Source: Alphaproteobacteria bacterium (GTDB taxonomy: Bacteria > Pseudomonadota > Alphaproteobacteria > Rickettsiales > UBA8987). From it: a stretch of 11,507 nt of DNA. The DNA lies in contig JAHFPR010000040.1 of the NCBI GenBank assembly GCA_023269645.1, positions 1-11,507 on the forward strand. The letters run 5' to 3'. How positions within the stretch are numbered: the stretch's first letter is position 1; every line of letters begins with the position of its first letter. Under the pieces are notes generated by a model that saw only the letters and a program-made list of their open reading frames with translations, did no database searches and was not told the origin of the DNA. Shown piece by piece: positions 1 through 5,737 of the stretch. The translations under genes and the position numbers were made by a program.

Positions 1-998
1 TCACCTGCAATGCGGGTTCCTCGAACACCAAGCTGGCACTGTTTGACGCGGGGTCGCTGGAGTGCATCGCGCGGGCGCAGGTGGAGAACGATGCGGAAGC
101 GCAGGCGTGGCTTTCATCAAACGGAAATAACACCATCACCGCCATCGGCCACCGGGTGGTGCATGGGGGGCTGCAATTCACCGCGCCGTGTATCGTAACT
201 CCGGCAATCCTCGCCGAGCTGCACAGTCTAATTCCGCTCGCGCCGCTGCATCAGCCGCCCGCGCTGCATCTGATGGAGCGCATGGCCGCGCGTTATCCCG
301 GTGTGCCGCAGATCGCCTGCTTCGATACCGCCTTCCACCACAGCCAGCCGGAAATCGAGCGCAGGCTCCCCCTGCCCCGCCATTATCATGATGAGGGTGT
401 GTTGCGTTACGGTTTCCACGGGCTTTCGTACCAATATATCGCCTCCGTGCTGCCGGAGCATCTGGGCAAAATGGCGGAAGGGAAAATCATCGTCGCGCAT
501 CTGGGGAACGGCTCCAGTATGTGCGCCCTGCGGAACCGGAAAAGCATCGCCAGCACGATGGGCTTTTCCACGCTGGAGGGGCTGATGATGGGCACACGCT
601 GCGGTGCGCTCGACCCCGGCGCGGTGCTGCATCTACTGCAGGAAAAACAGATGAGCGCGGAAGCTGTTTCGCACCTGCTTTACCATGAATCCGGGCTGAA
701 GGGCGTATCCGGCATTTCCAGCGATATGCGGGAATTGCTGGCGAGCGGTGCGGCAGCAGCCAAAGCAGCGGTAGAGCTTTACTGCTACCTCGCGGCGAAA
801 CATCTCGGCGGGCTGATGATGGCACTGGGCGGGCTGGACGCGCTGGTGTTCACCGGCGGCATCGGCGAGCACGCCGCGCCGGTGCGGGAGAATATCCGCG
901 CGCGCCTCGCATGGCTGGGCGATGTTCCCATCCATGTTATTCCCACGGATGAAGAATCCGTCATTGCTTCCGCGTACCGTGTGCTTGTATCTTCCTGA
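1..998 (+). CDS. ackA: Acetate kinase, 5' end cut by window edge
   Basis: Acetate/propionate kinase (ASKHA fold) interconverts acetate plus ATP with acetyl phosphate plus ADP in the cytoplasm. The reading frame is open from base 3 (Thr-Cys-Asn-Ala-Gly-Ser-Ser-Asn-Thr-Lys, the N-terminal phosphate motif), so only a few codons are missing upstream. A GTG at 81 is an internal codon, not the start. Family landmarks follow in order: GHRVVHGG (Arg91 of the Methanosarcina enzyme), PLAPLHQPP (His123), CFDTAFH (Asp148), RYGFHG (His180), AHLGNGSS, MGTRCGALDP (Arg241), FTGGIGEH and PTDEESVIA (Glu384). All key residues are present, so it should be active. About 331 residues are visible against about 400 in E. 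coli; the shortening is in the N-terminal region before GHRVVHGG and near the C-terminus. No phosphotransacetylase gene is in view. The family is clear; acetate versus propionate preference cannot be read. Confidence 0.95.
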   Translation, partial: TCNAGSSNTKLALFDAGSLECIARAQVENDAEAQAWLSSNGNNTITAIGHRVVHGGLQFTAPCIVTPAILAELHSLIPLAPLHQPPALHLMERMAARYPGVPQIACFDTAFHHSQPEIERRLPLPRHYHDEGVLRYGFHGLSYQYIASVLPEHLGKMAEGKIIVAHLGNGSSMCALRNRKSIASTMGFSTLEGLMMGTRCGALDPGAVLHLLQEKQMSAEAVSHLLYHESGLKGVSGISSDMRELLASGAAAAKAAVELYCYLAAKHLGGLMMALGGLDALVFTGGIGEHAAPVRENIRARLAWLGDVPIHVIPTDEESVIASAYRVLVSS

Positions 999-1029
999 GG
1001 GAGTTTGATGCCCATAAACAGCCAAAGGC

Positions 1030-1110
1030 CGTCATTCCCGCGCAGGCGGGAATCCATCTATCCACACACAATATGCTGCACTATGGATTCCCGCCTGCGC
1101 GGGAATGACG
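1030..1110. repeat. Palindromic repeat with perfect 28-bp inverted arms
   Basis: Arms 1030-1057 and 1083-1110 are perfect reverse complements separated by a 25-nt spacer. Each arm is itself a hairpin (ATTCCCGC, then GCAG or CTGC, then GCGGGAAT) framed by CGTCAT outside and ATCCAT inside. The core fits the ATTCCC-N8-GGGAAT pattern of the neisserial dRS3 repeat, and very similar repeats occur in many proteobacteria. It fills most of the gap between ackA and the exporter operon. It could act as a terminator-like hairpin or be a non-autonomous mobile remnant. No flanking target duplication was recognised. Confidence 0.85.
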
Positions 1111-1134
1111 TAAAAAGTAAAGGAAAATGCGCGC

Positions 1135-2145
1135 ATGGCGAAAAAATCTTTTCTGCTCTGGATAGTATTCATGCCGCTGCTGCTGGCGGCGGGGTGGATC
1201 GCCGCACACAAAGCCGTCGGTCATCCTGTTGAAGTTGTGCATTCCACGCGCGGGCCGGCGGTGCAGGCGATTTACGCCACGGGCACAGTGGAAGCCACGG
1301 TAATGATGCCGATTGCAGCGCGCGCTTCCGCCCGCCTGATGGAGTTGAACGCCGACGAAGGCAGCGACGTAAAAAAAGATCAGGTGCTGGCGAAACTGGA
1401 AGACGCAGACCTGCAGCAAACCATCCAGCAACTCCACGCGCAGGAGGATTTTGCGGAAAAGGCATTCCAGCGGCAGGAAGGGCTGCTTAAAAAAGGGTTC
1501 GTGTCGCAGGAGGATTACGACCGTGCGCAGTCCAATCTCGAAGCCGCGAAGGCCGCCACGGCGAAAGCTACGTCCCAGGCGGATTTCATGAAGCTGCTGG
1601 CTCCGGCGGATGGGCGCATTCTCCGGCGCGACGGTGAAATCGGGCAACTGATCCCCGCGAACCAGCCGGTGTTCTGGCTTTCCTGCTGCGCGCCGCTCCG
1701 CATCTCCGCCGAGGTGGATGAAGAGGACATCGCGCTCGTTCAGCCCGGCCTGAAGGTGCTCATCCGCGCGGATGCGTTCCCCGGAAAAATCTTCCACGGC
1801 ACGGTGCAAAGCATCACCCCGAAGGGCGACCCCGTATCGCGGAGCTACCGTGTGCGCGTTGAGTTCACAGAGGAAACGCCACTGCTCATCGGTATGACTG
1901 CCGAAACCAACATCATCATCCATGAACATGAAAACGCGCTGCTGCTTCCGGCGGGCGCGGTGACGCAGGATAGCGTGTGGCTGGTGAGGGATGGGAAACT
2001 CGCGCGCGCCACCATCGCCCTGGGTGCAAAGGGGCAGGATCAGGTGGAAATCCTGAGCGGTATCGCGCCGGAGGATGTTGTGGTGCTGAAGCCGGATGCC
2101 GTGTTTAAGGAGGGGCAGAAAGTGCGCGTTAATGTTGTGAAATAA
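1135..2145 (+). CDS. Membrane-fusion (periplasmic adaptor) subunit of an ABC exporter
   Basis: HlyD/MacA/DevB-type adaptor of 336 residues that would link the inner-membrane permease to an outer-membrane TolC-like channel. An N-terminal anchor spans about residues 5-24. Split biotinyl-lipoyl halves lie at about 60-97 (ending KLEDADLQQ) and 155-175 (APADGRILRRDGEIGQLI). Between them is an alpha-helical hairpin with GLLKKGFVSQEDYDRAQSNL, which resembles the TolC-contacting tip of this family. A beta-barrel (ISAEVDEEDIALVQPGLKV) and a membrane-proximal domain follow. The ATG at 1135 has an AAAGGAAA-type ribosome site at about 1119-1126. The permease follows after a 146-nt gap holding a palindromic element, and the three genes probably form one operon. 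The substrate is unknown. Confidence 0.9.
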   Translation: MAKKSFLLWIVFMPLLLAAGWIAAHKAVGHPVEVVHSTRGPAVQAIYATGTVEATVMMPIAARASARLMELNADEGSDVKKDQVLAKLEDADLQQTIQQLHAQEDFAEKAFQRQEGLLKKGFVSQEDYDRAQSNLEAAKAATAKATSQADFMKLLAPADGRILRRDGEIGQLIPANQPVFWLSCCAPLRISAEVDEEDIALVQPGLKVLIRADAFPGKIFHGTVQSITPKGDPVSRSYRVRVEFTEETPLLIGMTAETNIIIHEHENALLLPAGAVTQDSVWLVRDGKLARATIALGAKGQDQVEILSGIAPEDVVVLKPDAVFKEGQKVRVNVVK

Positions 2146-2150
2146 GATGC

Positions 2151-2250
2151 CGTCATCGCCTGAATCGCGGAGCGATTCCAGGGCGATCCATCGCAAGGCG
2201 CAGATGGATTCCCCTGGAATTTCTCCTACGGAAAAATTCAGGGAATGACG
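2151..2250. repeat. Nested palindromic element, CGTCAT...ATGACG family
   Basis: The element begins CGTCAT and ends ATGACG. Its left hairpin (about 2156-2186) has GAATCGC/GCGATTC arms, and its right hairpin (about 2210-2244) has GAATTT.../...AAATTC-type arms. Both keep the frame CCTGAAT...ATTCCAGG, with one extra pyrimidine bulged on one side, and both are bordered internally by ATCCA/TGGAT. The middle holds a small CGC-AAG-GCG hairpin. The same architecture is seen at 11367-11476, with different stem sequences. It occupies nearly all of the gap between adaptor and permease genes, inside what is probably one transcript. Confidence 0.75.
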
Positions 2251-2291
2251 ATAACCGTAGACGATAACCGCCCAAGCATTGGCCGCATAGC

Positions 2292-3536
2292 ATGAACCTT
2301 CTCCTCTCCATCGCGTTGAAGCACCTGCTCGCCCGCAAGCGGCAGAGCGTGGTATCGCTGATGGGTATTGTGCTCGGCGTGGCGTTTTTCCTGGCTATTT
2401 CCTCGCTGATGCAAGGCTCGCAGAAGGATTTTATCCGGCGGCTGGTGGATAACGTGCCGCATATTTTCATCACGGATGAATACCGCAATCCGCACCGCCA
2501 GCCGGTGCAGGAACTTTACCCGGAAGGCGCAGTGGAAATCCGCAGCATCAAGCCGCAGACGGAAACACGCGGAATCCGAGGCTATACGCAGGTTGTCGAA
2601 TACCTCCGCTCCATTCCTGGGGTACAGGCCTCGCCGATTCTGAGCGGCCAGGGCATCCTGAATTTCGCGGGAAAAAACACCGCCATCGCAATGGATGGCA
2701 TGATCCCGGAAGACATCAAGGACGTCGTCACCATCCAGAATTACATGGTTTCTGGCAGCATTGATGACCTCGTCACCAACCCCAACGGCATCATCATCGG
2801 GCAGGAGCTGGCGCGGGTGTTTTCCCTGAAGCGCGGGGATAACATCACCGTCGCAGCACCCACCGGGCAGGTGCGCGTATTCAAGATACTGGGCATCTTC
2901 CGTACTGGCCGCGCGGATTACGACATCAACCACACCTTCATTTCCCTGAAGCGGATGCAGGCACTGCTTGATCGCCCCAACCGCGCCAATGTCATCATTG
3001 TCAAATTGCCCGATCCGAACGAAGCGCGCGCGCTAGCCGCGCAAATCGAAAACCGCATCGGCTATAAAAGCGTTTCGTGGCAGGAGGCATCGGAAGACAT
3101 CATGAGCACCCTCACCATCCGCAACATCATCATGTACACGGTGGTGAGCGCGGTGCTGGTGGTGGCGGCTTTCGGGATTTACAACGTAATTTCCACCGTG
3201 GTGCTGGAAAAACAGCGCGACATCGCCATCCTCAAATCAATGGGCTTTCGCGCGCGCGATATACGCTACATCTTCGTGATCCAGGGCTTTCTGCTGGGGA
3301 TTGCGGGGAATCTGGCGGGCATACCGCTTGGCATGGCACTGATGGCGAGCCTCATGCGTGTGCGCTTCAAGCCGCCGTGGGGCGGGGATTTCATCCAGAT
3401 GCCCATTGACTGGAGCTTGCCGCAATTCGCCATTGCGGGCGCGTTTGCAATGGCCGCCGCGATGGTCGCCGCGCTGCTTCCGGCGCGCAAGGCAGCGCGT
3501 GTGCAGCCGGTCGAAATATTGCGCGGAGGCGCGTGA
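2292..3536 (+). CDS. ABC exporter permease, FtsX/MacB/LolC-E type
   Basis: Inner-membrane permease of 414 residues with the four-helix layout of the LolC/E, MacB and DevC families. TM1 is at about 21-41 (SLMGIVLGVAFFLAISS). A large periplasmic MacB-PCD-like domain covers about 42-270. TM2 is at about 277-300, TM3 at about 327-352 and TM4 at about 376-396. The cytoplasmic stretch EKQRDIAILKSMGFRARDI after TM2 is the hallmark ATPase-coupling segment, and the C-terminal PARKAARVQPVEILRGG is typical. There is no strong Shine-Dalgarno before the ATG at 2292. An upstream in-frame stop (TAA at 2265-2267) leaves this as the first ATG. The stop overlaps the ATPase start, so the two products are probably made in a fixed ratio. 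Transport of lipoprotein, peptide or glycolipid cannot be distinguished. Confidence 0.92.
   Translation: MNLLLSIALKHLLARKRQSVVSLMGIVLGVAFFLAISSLMQGSQKDFIRRLVDNVPHIFITDEYRNPHRQPVQELYPEGAVEIRSIKPQTETRGIRGYTQVVEYLRSIPGVQASPILSGQGILNFAGKNTAIAMDGMIPEDIKDVVTIQNYMVSGSIDDLVTNPNGIIIGQELARVFSLKRGDNITVAAPTGQVRVFKILGIFRTGRADYDINHTFISLKRMQALLDRPNRANVIIVKLPDPNEARALAAQIENRIGYKSVSWQEASEDIMSTLTIRNIIMYTVVSAVLVVAAFGIYNVISTVVLEKQRDIAILKSMGFRARDIRYIFVIQGFLLGIAGNLAGIPLGMALMASLMRVRFKPPWGGDFIQMPIDWSLPQFAIAGAFAMAAAMVAALLPARKAARVQPVEILRGGA
3525..3529 (+). promoter_or_regulatory. Shine-Dalgarno GGAGG deciding the ATPase start
   Basis: A strong GGAGG lies inside the last codons of the permease gene. It is 6 nt before the ATG at 3536 but only 3 nt before the in-frame GTG at 3533, so ATG 3536 is the better start. 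The resulting TGATG overlap points to translational coupling with the permease. Confidence 0.75.
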
Positions 3537-4213
3537 TGGAAATACTCCTGAAAGCGGAAAAACTCACGCGCACACTTCCCGGCGATGTGCCCGTCACGCT
3601 GGTGCGGGATGCCAGCCTGGAGGTACGACGCGGCGAGTTCCTTGCCATCACGGGGCCTTCTGGTTCCGGTAAATCCTCGCTGCTCTATCTGCTCGGCCTG
3701 CTCGATACGCCGACCAGCGGAAAGCTATGGCTGAACGGGATGGAAACCTCCACCTACAGCGAGGACAGGCTCGCCGACGTGCGCCTCGCGGAGCTGGGAT
3801 TCGTGTTCCAGTTCCATTTTCTGCTGCCGGAATTTTCGGTACTGGAGAATGTGCTGCTCCCGATGCAGCGGCTTAAAAAACTTGCACCGGAGGCTGCCAG
3901 AAAACACGCGGAGGAAATCCTCGCCAGCCTGGGGCTTGCCGACCAGATGCACAAACTGCCGAAGCAATTATCGGGCGGACAGAGCCAGCGCGTCGCCGTT
4001 GCGCGGGCACTGGCGAACGATCCGCTTTTGATTCTTGCGGATGAACCCACCGGCAACCTGGATACAGCTTCCAGCATGAATGTTCAGAGCATCCTGAAAG
4101 GACTGGCGCATGAGCATGGCCGCACCGTCATCACCGTCACGCACGATACCGCCTTCGCCGCAACCGCCGACCGCATCATCACCATCGTGGATGGGAAAAT
4201 CGTAGAGCCTTAA
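3536..4213 (+). CDS. ABC exporter ATPase, LolD/MacB/DevA type
   Basis: Cytoplasmic ATP-binding subunit of 225 residues that drives the adjacent permease. It has Walker A GPSGSGKS (about 40-47), a Q-loop with Gln92 (FVFQFHFLLPEFSVLENV), signature LSGGQ (about 145-149), Walker B LILADE followed by PTGNLD (about 165-176) and the switch His203 (VTHD). All catalytic motifs are intact. The Q-loop region and PTGNLD are characteristic of the LolD/MacB/FtsE subfamily. It is the last gene of the adaptor-permease-ATPase operon and is followed by the hairpin cluster from 4227. Confidence 0.94.
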   Translation: MEILLKAEKLTRTLPGDVPVTLVRDASLEVRRGEFLAITGPSGSGKSSLLYLLGLLDTPTSGKLWLNGMETSTYSEDRLADVRLAELGFVFQFHFLLPEFSVLENVLLPMQRLKKLAPEAARKHAEEILASLGLADQMHKLPKQLSGGQSQRVAVARALANDPLLILADEPTGNLDTASSMNVQSILKGLAHEHGRTVITVTHDTAFAATADRIITIVDGKIVEP

Positions 4214-4226
4214 GCCTGCAAAAGTT

Positions 4227-4273
4227 ATAGTCATACCCGATAAAAATCTTACATTTTTATCGGGTATGACTAT
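4227..4273. terminator. 21-bp perfect hairpin between convergent operons
   Basis: Arms 4227-4247 and 4253-4273 are perfect reverse complements around the loop CTTAC. It lies 13 nt after the ATPase stop and downstream of the pilus operon on the other strand, so it could terminate transcription from both sides. There is no clear T-run after the stem on either strand, so intrinsic termination is inferred from the hairpin and position only. The core GTCATACCC...GGGTATGAC shares its outer pentamer with the CGTCAT palindromes elsewhere in the window. Confidence 0.6.
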
Positions 4274-4275
4274 GA

Positions 4276-4300
4276 AAACCAACTCCGAAAGAGTTGGTTT
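4276..4300 (-). terminator. 10-bp hairpin with T-run on the minus strand
   Basis: Arms 4276-4285 (AAACCAACTC) and 4291-4300 are perfect complements with loop CGAAA. Read on the minus strand the stem is followed by TTTTC, so it could end transcripts of the pilus operon. On the plus strand only three T's precede CCC, so it is weaker there. Confidence 0.55.
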
Positions 4301-4322
4301 CCCGCGCCGGAGGCAGCGTATG

Positions 4323-4353
4323 CCAAATAATATTCTGTAAGAATATTATTTGG
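4323..4353. repeat. 13-bp perfect AT-rich hairpin downstream of pilW
   Basis: Arms 4323-4335 (CCAAATAATATTC) and 4341-4353 are perfect complements around TGTAA. GTTTCC at 4297-4302 can also pair with GGAAAC at 4352-4357. This is the third hairpin in a row in the 203-nt gap between the two convergent operons. It is the first met by transcripts leaving pilW and may act as a terminator or 3'-end stabiliser. The rest of the gap (4358-4416) shows nothing recognisable. Confidence 0.55.
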
Positions 4354-4416
4354 AAACACTATATAGCACATCTCCGGAAGCCTACCCTCTTCCCGCATAA
4401 AAGCCGTGAAAGAAGG

Positions 4417-5190
4417 TTACTGAATATTCCGCAGGTTCACCGTAGCGGTGAAGGTATCGCGGAAATAGTGATCCGTCACGTTCAGGGTGGAGTTGCCGGG
4501 ATTGTAGGCGGGCGTGGCGTAGGTCATGCTCTGCTCCAGTGCCTCTTTCCCGCGCAGCACGAGGCTGAAATCAATTAGCATCGGCTTGCCATCGCTGTTG
4601 AAATTCGAGGCGGAAAGCTGAAAATCCTCCACGTAATCCGCTACCAGCGCATCCGCCAGGGTCAGCGTCCAGGCCGCGCCGTTCCAGGTTTCCGTATCCA
4701 TGAACAGGGCAGTGCGCGTGGGGGAGTTGCGCTGCGCCGCGCGGTAGGTGATGCGCTCCCGCGTCACCATATCCTTATCGTAGATAATCTGTACGCTATC
4801 GCAACATCCGCCGCCGCTGTCGGTAATCACCACGGGGCTGGCGATCATGCCATAGGTGGAATTCAGATTCGCGTCCAGCTCCTTATGCCCGGCCATGCGC
4901 AGGTCGCGCGTAATCAGCCGTATAGCGGGCAGACCGCGCTCCTGTATCTGGGAACGCACGGAGAGTTTGTCATATTGCCGCGCCACCAGTTCATATGAAG
5001 TATACGCGCCCGCCAGAACCATCACCCCCACCACCACCGCAAGCAGCAGTTCGATCATGGTATAGCCGCGCTGCAAGTGAGTATCAGTGCGCGGGCTAGG
5101 AAGCCCGGAGGCTTCAGTGCCCGAAGGGCTTAGGCTCACCTGCAAAGTTAGTAAACTTTGCAGGGAGCGTAATGAAAAGCTACAAATCAT
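4417..5190 (-). CDS. pilW: PilW-like minor prepilin with unusually long leader
   Basis: Type IV pilus minor pilin of the PilW kind, 257 residues. It is expected to be processed at the inner membrane by prepilin peptidase and to join the initiation/tip complex with PilV, FimT and PilY1. The cleavage site is RG/YTMIELLL with Gly at 42 and the required Glu at +5, followed by a hydrophobic stretch LLLAVVVGVMVLAGAYTSY. ITRDLRMAGHKE is typical of PilW. The start at 5190 overlaps the pilV stop by 11 nt, and a GAGG lies 4 nt upstream. This gives a 42-residue leader, far longer than usual, most of it encoded by the triple-hairpin element at 5092-5169. No internal ATG lies between Met1 and the cleavage site, only GTG or TTG/CTG codons. 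It is the last gene before the hairpin cluster. Family placement is good; the exact start is less certain. Confidence 0.85.
   Translation of the reverse strand: MICSFSLRSLQSLLTLQVSLSPSGTEASGLPSPRTDTHLQRGYTMIELLLAVVVGVMVLAGAYTSYELVARQYDKLSVRSQIQERGLPAIRLITRDLRMAGHKELDANLNSTYGMIASPVVITDSGGGCCDSVQIIYDKDMVTRERITYRAAQRNSPTRTALFMDTETWNGAAWTLTLADALVADYVEDFQLSASNFNSDGKPMLIDFSLVLRGKEALEQSMTYATPAYNPGNSTLNVTDHYFRDTFTATVNLRNIQ
5092..5169 (-). repeat. Triple-hairpin element, copy A (inside pilW leader)
   Basis: Read on the minus strand: CGCTCC, then hairpin 1 (10-bp stem CTGCAAAGTT, loop TACT), linker GTGAGCCTAA, mini-hairpin GCCC-TTC-GGGC, linker ACTGAAG, then hairpin 2 (6-bp stem CGGGCT, loop TCCT). 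Order, loops and linkers match copies at 5619-5697 and 7321-7401, while the stems differ but remain paired. This copy has the opposite orientation to the other two. It is translated as part of the pilW leader. Confidence 0.85.
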
Positions 5191-5737
5191 ACACCCTCTT
5201 CATCACCACCTGGATGGTTCCGCCAAGCCCCTCCAGCAGCACCTGCACATCCTTGCTGCCGTCGGCGAGCGTAGTTACCGTGATGATGCGGTTATCGTTC
5301 GCGCCCGCCGCACCGGTCTGGTCGCGGAGACGCTGACACCATTCATATTGCCGGAGGAGGGAAACCGTCTGTGTGCCGTTCGGCGGCGGCGCGCACACTT
5401 TAAGATCCATGTTGTTGTACTGATCCACGTTGGTCACATCCACTTCAATAATATCGAGTATCTGGTTGGCTTGAAGCTGGAGTTTCTGCCGCATGACGGA
5501 GGCCTGCATGGAATTCTGCACCACCCCTACCAGCGTATAGGTTCCCACGAAGCCGACCGTCATGATCAGCGTCGCCACCAGTGCCTCCACGAGGGTGAAG
5601 CCGGAGCTTTTTTGCGTTCGCTCCCGTGTGGGTTTGCTAACCCACATGATGAGCCTGAGCATTTCGTGCACTAAAGTTCGCGGGCTTCCTAGCCCGCCAC
5701 CCTGCTCCTTGCTCCCTGCCCCCTGAAACCTTTTCAT
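5180..5737 (-). CDS. pilV: PilV-like minor prepilin with unusually long leader
   Basis: Minor pilin of the PilV kind, 185 residues. The prepilin site is KSSG/FTLVEALVATLIM with Gly at 46 and Glu at +5. The hydrophobic N-helix and the LVEALVA motif are characteristic of PilV, which primes pilus assembly with FimT, PilW and PilY1. The ATG at 5735-5737 overlaps the fimT stop as ATGA, good evidence for coupled initiation here, and gives a 46-residue leader. That leader is encoded by a pyrimidine heptad tract and triple-hairpin copy B. ATG codons at leader residues 26 and 31 could give shorter leaders; from Met31 it would be 16 residues, a normal size. The mature part has two cysteines (in KVCAPPP and YEWCQRL) that could form a disulfide. 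The stop overlaps pilW. Confidence 0.85.
   Translation of the reverse strand: MKRFQGAGSKEQGGGLGSPRTLVHEMLRLIMWVSKPTRERTQKSSGFTLVEALVATLIMTVGFVGTYTLVGVVQNSMQASVMRQKLQLQANQILDIIEVDVTNVDQYNNMDLKVCAPPPNGTQTVSLLRQYEWCQRLRDQTGAAGANDNRIITVTTLADGSKDVQVLLEGLGGTIQVVMKRVYDL
5619..5697 (+). repeat. Triple-hairpin element, copy B (inside pilV leader)
   Basis: CGCTCC is followed by hairpin 1 (stem TGTGGGTT with further C-G and G-T pairs outside, loop TGCT), linker ATGAGCCTGA, mini-hairpin GCAT-TTC-GTGC, linker ACTAAAG, then hairpin 2 (7-bp stem GCGGGCT, loop TCCT). It is antisense to the pilus transcript, and its complement is translated in the pilV leader. It is directly joined to heptad repeats at 5693-5727. 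Confidence 0.85.
5693..5727. repeat. Degenerate heptanucleotide tract beside copy B
   Basis: Five 7-nt units follow each other (CCCGCCA, CCCTGCT, CCTTGCT, CCCTGCC, CCCTGAA), overlapping the end of hairpin 2 of copy B. On the minus strand they encode the Gly/Gln/Glu-rich start of the pilV leader (FQGAGSKEQGG). The pattern resembles the short tandem heptamer repeats known from cyanobacterial and other genomes. Confidence 0.65.

Noticed and set aside
81..998. GTG at 81 as the acetate kinase start
   Set aside because: The same frame is open upstream to the window edge and encodes the essential N-terminal Asn-x-Gly-Ser-Ser-x-x-Lys motif.
1081..2196. 371-codon open frame on the minus strand opposite the adaptor gene
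   Set aside because: The plus-strand frame has all membrane-fusion-protein landmarks. The antisense product is rich in His and Arg with no domain, and it begins and ends inside the palindromic repeats.
4294..4578. 94-codon plus-strand frame starting in the hairpin cluster
   Set aside because: It runs into antisense pilW, lacks a ribosome site and shows no domain; it is probably chance.
5087..5674. 195-codon plus-strand frame over pilV
   Set aside because: Antisense to the PilV-like gene with a good prepilin motif. The openness comes from palindromic repeats that read open on both strands.
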